This document shows, in pieces, positions 61,972-64,000 of a DNA stretch of 64,000 nt. The position numbers and the translations under genes are program-made. Every line of letters starts with the position of its first letter. The first letter of the stretch is position 1. The stretch lies in assembly GCF_000179595.2 (NCBI RefSeq), contig NZ_JH556659.1:1105292-1169291 (forward strand), written 5' to 3'. The DNA comes from Acetivibrio cellulolyticus CD2 (GTDB taxonomy: Bacteria; Bacillota; Clostridia; Acetivibrionales; Acetivibrionaceae). The notes under the pieces are model-generated. The model was given only the letters and a program-made list of their open reading frames with translations. It did no database searches and was not told where the DNA came from.

Positions 61972-63138
61972 TTATCTAATTGCGTCAGAATCACCTACAA
62001 TTGCATCTTGTGGCAACTCAATCACAAAAGCTCCATTATAGTCTGATATAACAATATTAGCTTCTATTCCAAACTGTCCTGCACCGGTTTCATCTTCAAT
62101 CTCACCGGAAAGATCCAAAGTAATAGACTTGCACATATAAGTGTTTTTATCGTAGGTCAACTCCATATCAAAATTACCCATGCCAAAATCTCCAACAGCA
62201 TCACTTTCACTTGACCCTAAACCACTATTGAATCCATTAATAAAATCTGAAACTAAAACGTCTCCTCGTAAAACAATTTCGTCAGGATTTTTACTTTCAG
62301 CTACAACTAACCCTGCACAAAGTACATCAGAAACTTCCATATTAGTCATTTCAGTGCTGGAAAACATTTCTTCAAAATCACTTTCACTCATTTCTTCTTT
62401 TGACCACTTGCCTGTTGTTTCATCCTTAGTATAAGAACATCCATCCTTTAAGTACGTTTCTGATTTTGTATCGGCTCCAAATATATTCATAACTGTAGTT
62501 GTATGCATAGCTTTGTTGGCTTCATCTACCTCTGCATTCATATCAATACCATAATCCATGCTGAGTTCATCCTGGGATATTTTCATTTTCATTTCCATGC
62601 CAAGTTTATACTTTCCTACGTTTTCCATTGCTTTATTAGATTTTGTAAGTATATCTTTAACTTCATTAAAACTGCTTTGATCTTTTATTAACACAGATCT
62701 TGTTTGTGCATCCCACACTACTTGCTTTCCTAAACTTTCAGCTACAACCCTTGCAGGTATATAAGTTCTGCTATTTTTAGCATAAATAATAGGAGCTACA
62801 TCTATAGCCGTCTCAACTCCATTAACATTAACTGCCTTTTTACCTACCTTAAGATAAATAGTTTTATCTTCTTTTTTTACAGTAACACTTCTTTCAGCTG
62901 CATTCCAGATAATATGTTGATCATCATTCTGAACACCTAAATTTGTAAGCACTTCACGTAAAGGAAGCATAGTTCTGCCATTTGCAATTATGGTAACATC
63001 GTTATATGTTCCCATTTCACCTTCAATAACTATTTTCACATCCGGACTTTCAGCAATGTTATCAGCCGCATTGGCTACAGAAGCAAATGCAGTTACAACA
63101 AACAAAAATACTGACAAACAAAAACCTAACTTTTTCAT
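61972..63138 (-). CDS. Secreted protein with copper-amine-oxidase N-terminal (stalk) domain
   Basis: This 388-aa protein has a Sec signal peptide (cleavage near ASVANA-ADN, residue 24). Residues about 30-150 form the copper amine oxidase-like stalk domain, common in Clostridial surface proteins: NGRTMLPLREVLTNLGV, IIWNAAERSVTV, SRTYIPARVVAESLGK and VVWDAQTRSVLI. The C-terminal part (about 155-385) is a LolA/LppX-like beta sheet (DUF6612-like) that may bind lipid or a hydrophobic ligand. It has no amine-oxidase catalytic domain. The RBS is AGGGGGT. Confidence 0.85.
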   Translation of the reverse strand: MKKLGFCLSVFLFVVTAFASVANAADNIAESPDVKIVIEGEMGTYNDVTIIANGRTMLPLREVLTNLGVQNDDQHIIWNAAERSVTVKKEDKTIYLKVGKKAVNVNGVETAIDVAPIIYAKNSRTYIPARVVAESLGKQVVWDAQTRSVLIKDQSSFNEVKDILTKSNKAMENVGKYKLGMEMKMKISQDELSMDYGIDMNAEVDEANKAMHTTTVMNIFGADTKSETYLKDGCSYTKDETTGKWSKEEMSESDFEEMFSSTEMTNMEVSDVLCAGLVVAESKNPDEIVLRGDVLVSDFINGFNSGLGSSESDAVGDFGMGNFDMELTYDKNTYMCKSITLDLSGEIEDETGAGQFGIEANIVISDYNGAFVIELPQDAIVGDSDAIR

Positions 63139-63227
63139 GTAAATTTTACCCCCTAATTTTTAATATATTAGTTATTTGCGAAATGCTATAACGCTTGAAT
63201 TTACTGCATTTCAAATTGATATTTTTA

Positions 63228-63299
63228 TTGTTTTCCCCCTCTGCTTCTAGTAAAATATAGGTATCTAATCCAATTTTAAACAAGAGAAGGGGAAAACAA
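63228..63299. promoter_or_regulatory. Inverted repeat at the IS left end, covering the transposase RBS
   Basis: TTGTTTTCCCC-TCT and AGA-GGGGAAAACAA pair across a ~45-nt loop. The right arm contains the AAGGGG ribosome binding site of the transposase, so read-through RNA would fold and hide it, as in other insertion sequences. Confidence 0.6.
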
Positions 63300-64000
63300 A
63301 TGGTAAAACTTTATAAACAAATTTCTTTTGCTGACACATTCGAAGAATGTAAAGATGTTTTTCAAAATAATAAGCCAAAATTTCTTAAGCTACTCTCACA
63401 ACATCTTGATTTATCTTCGCTTATACCACAGGATTTTTATTGGTCTTACCACAAAACTCTAGGGAGAGACCGTAAATATTCACTCTCTTCAATGCTTTCA
63501 GCATTAGTTCTGCAGAAAATTCTTGGCATTCCTACAGTTTCGCTACTCATTATTTTTCTTAATTTATGCCATGAAGCCCGTGAATTCTGTGGCCTTCCAG
63601 ACGTCCCTCATAACTCTCAGTTTACACGGTTCAAACAAGATTTCGTTATTTACCTGGAAAACTTCTTTAACCACCTTGTAGATATTACAGAACCTATTTG
63701 CCAGGAAATTAACACTACTCTTGCATCCACTATCGCTTATGATACTTCAGGTATTGAAACCTTTGTAACTGAGAATAACCCAAAGTTCATAAATTCTATC
63801 ATAAAAAAACTCAAGGCTTTCTACAAGGACAAGCCTGATGTCGATGTATATAAAATGGCTTATAGCCTTATGCCTTCTTCAGCCTCTAGCAAACAAAGAA
63901 ATCAAGCAACTCTACATAAACGGCTACTTCTGCTATGTCTACAAGTTTGGCATTATCACCAACGGCCTCGGCATTCCAAGACATATTGCCTTTTTGGATA
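63300..64000 (+). pseudogene. DDE transposase, 5' part, with a frameshift (cut by window edge)
   Basis: From the ATG at 63300 the frame reads as a transposase of the IS4/IS1182-like type common in Clostridia (HNSQFTRFKQDF, then the first catalytic Asp in IAYDTSGIETF). At about 63888-63893 the coding frame shifts. After MPSSASS the original frame gives unlikely sequence, while the next frame gives NKEIKQLYINGYFCYVYKFG, the expected continuation. One extra A in AGCAAAC explains it. The element is probably inactive unless this is a sequencing error. The IS family cannot be fixed without the right end. Confidence 0.75.

Overview
The window looks like the chromosome of a low-GC, spore-forming Firmicute, most likely a Clostridia member of the cellulolytic Ruminiclostridium/Acetivibrio/Pseudobacteroides type. 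This is inferred from gene content and style, not from a marker gene. The pointers are AT-rich intergenic DNA, strong AGGAGG-type ribosome binding sites with many TTG/GTG starts, the priA-def-fmt-rsmB-rlmN-prpC-prkC-rsgA-rpe-thiN order, an HrcA/CIRCE operator, a PdaB-like polysaccharide deacetylase and an iron-hydrogenase-type TM1266 regulator. No tRNA, rRNA or CRISPR array was seen.

Layout. 0-2 kb: a membrane glycosylation pair (a YfhO-type protein cut by the window edge, and a GtrB-like polyprenyl-phosphate glycosyltransferase) and a DUF503 protein. 2.2-8.3 kb: a response regulator with a PP2C phosphatase output, its PAS/GAF histidine kinase, rqcH (ribosome rescue) and a PLP aminotransferase. 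8.4-21.7 kb: a long leftward housekeeping cluster for replication restart, Met-tRNA formylation and deformylation, rRNA methylation, the PrkC/PrpC Ser/Thr signalling pair, ribosome-assembly GTPase, pentose phosphate epimerase and thiamine pyrophosphokinase. 21.9-24.7 kb: an apbE / NusG-domain-II / Gx-transporter operon with a consensus sigma-A promoter, resembling the flavinylation core of extracellular electron transfer loci. 24.8-29.2 kb: a two-OB-fold SSB, a degenerate Mur-ligase-like protein with a polysaccharide deacetylase, a small Cys-rich protein, a MagIII-like DNA glycosylase and a TM1266 regulator. 29.4-38 kb: asnB, an MFS pump and a cell-wall group (two L,D-transpeptidases, VanW, a LysM/M14 peptidase), followed by the stump of an Orn/Lys/Arg decarboxylase. 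38-48 kb: single-chain purL, a LysR regulator, an XRE-cupin/acyl-CoA-synthetase pair, CIRCE-associated htpG and a Fur-family regulator.

48.4-61.4 kb is the most unusual part. Two type IV prepilin peptidases and a membrane FHA protein lie with two very large diguanylate cyclases. One joins a pseudokinase, a STAND-type ATPase, TPRs, GAF domains and GGDEF (1820 aa). The other joins GGDEF, two P-loop ATPase modules and TPRs (1251 aa). Both GGDEF domains keep the signature and the RxxD inhibitory site. I infer a locus that turns a sensed protein or ligand signal into c-di-GMP, possibly linked to type IV pili. 62-64 kb holds a secreted copper-amine-oxidase-stalk protein and the left end of an insertion sequence whose transposase carries a frameshift.

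Non-coding DNA carries several repeat families: a ~55-nt element that usually sits just after transcription terminators (five copies), an inverted pair of ~61-nt repeats, two related palindromes, and a 136-bp inverted repeat.
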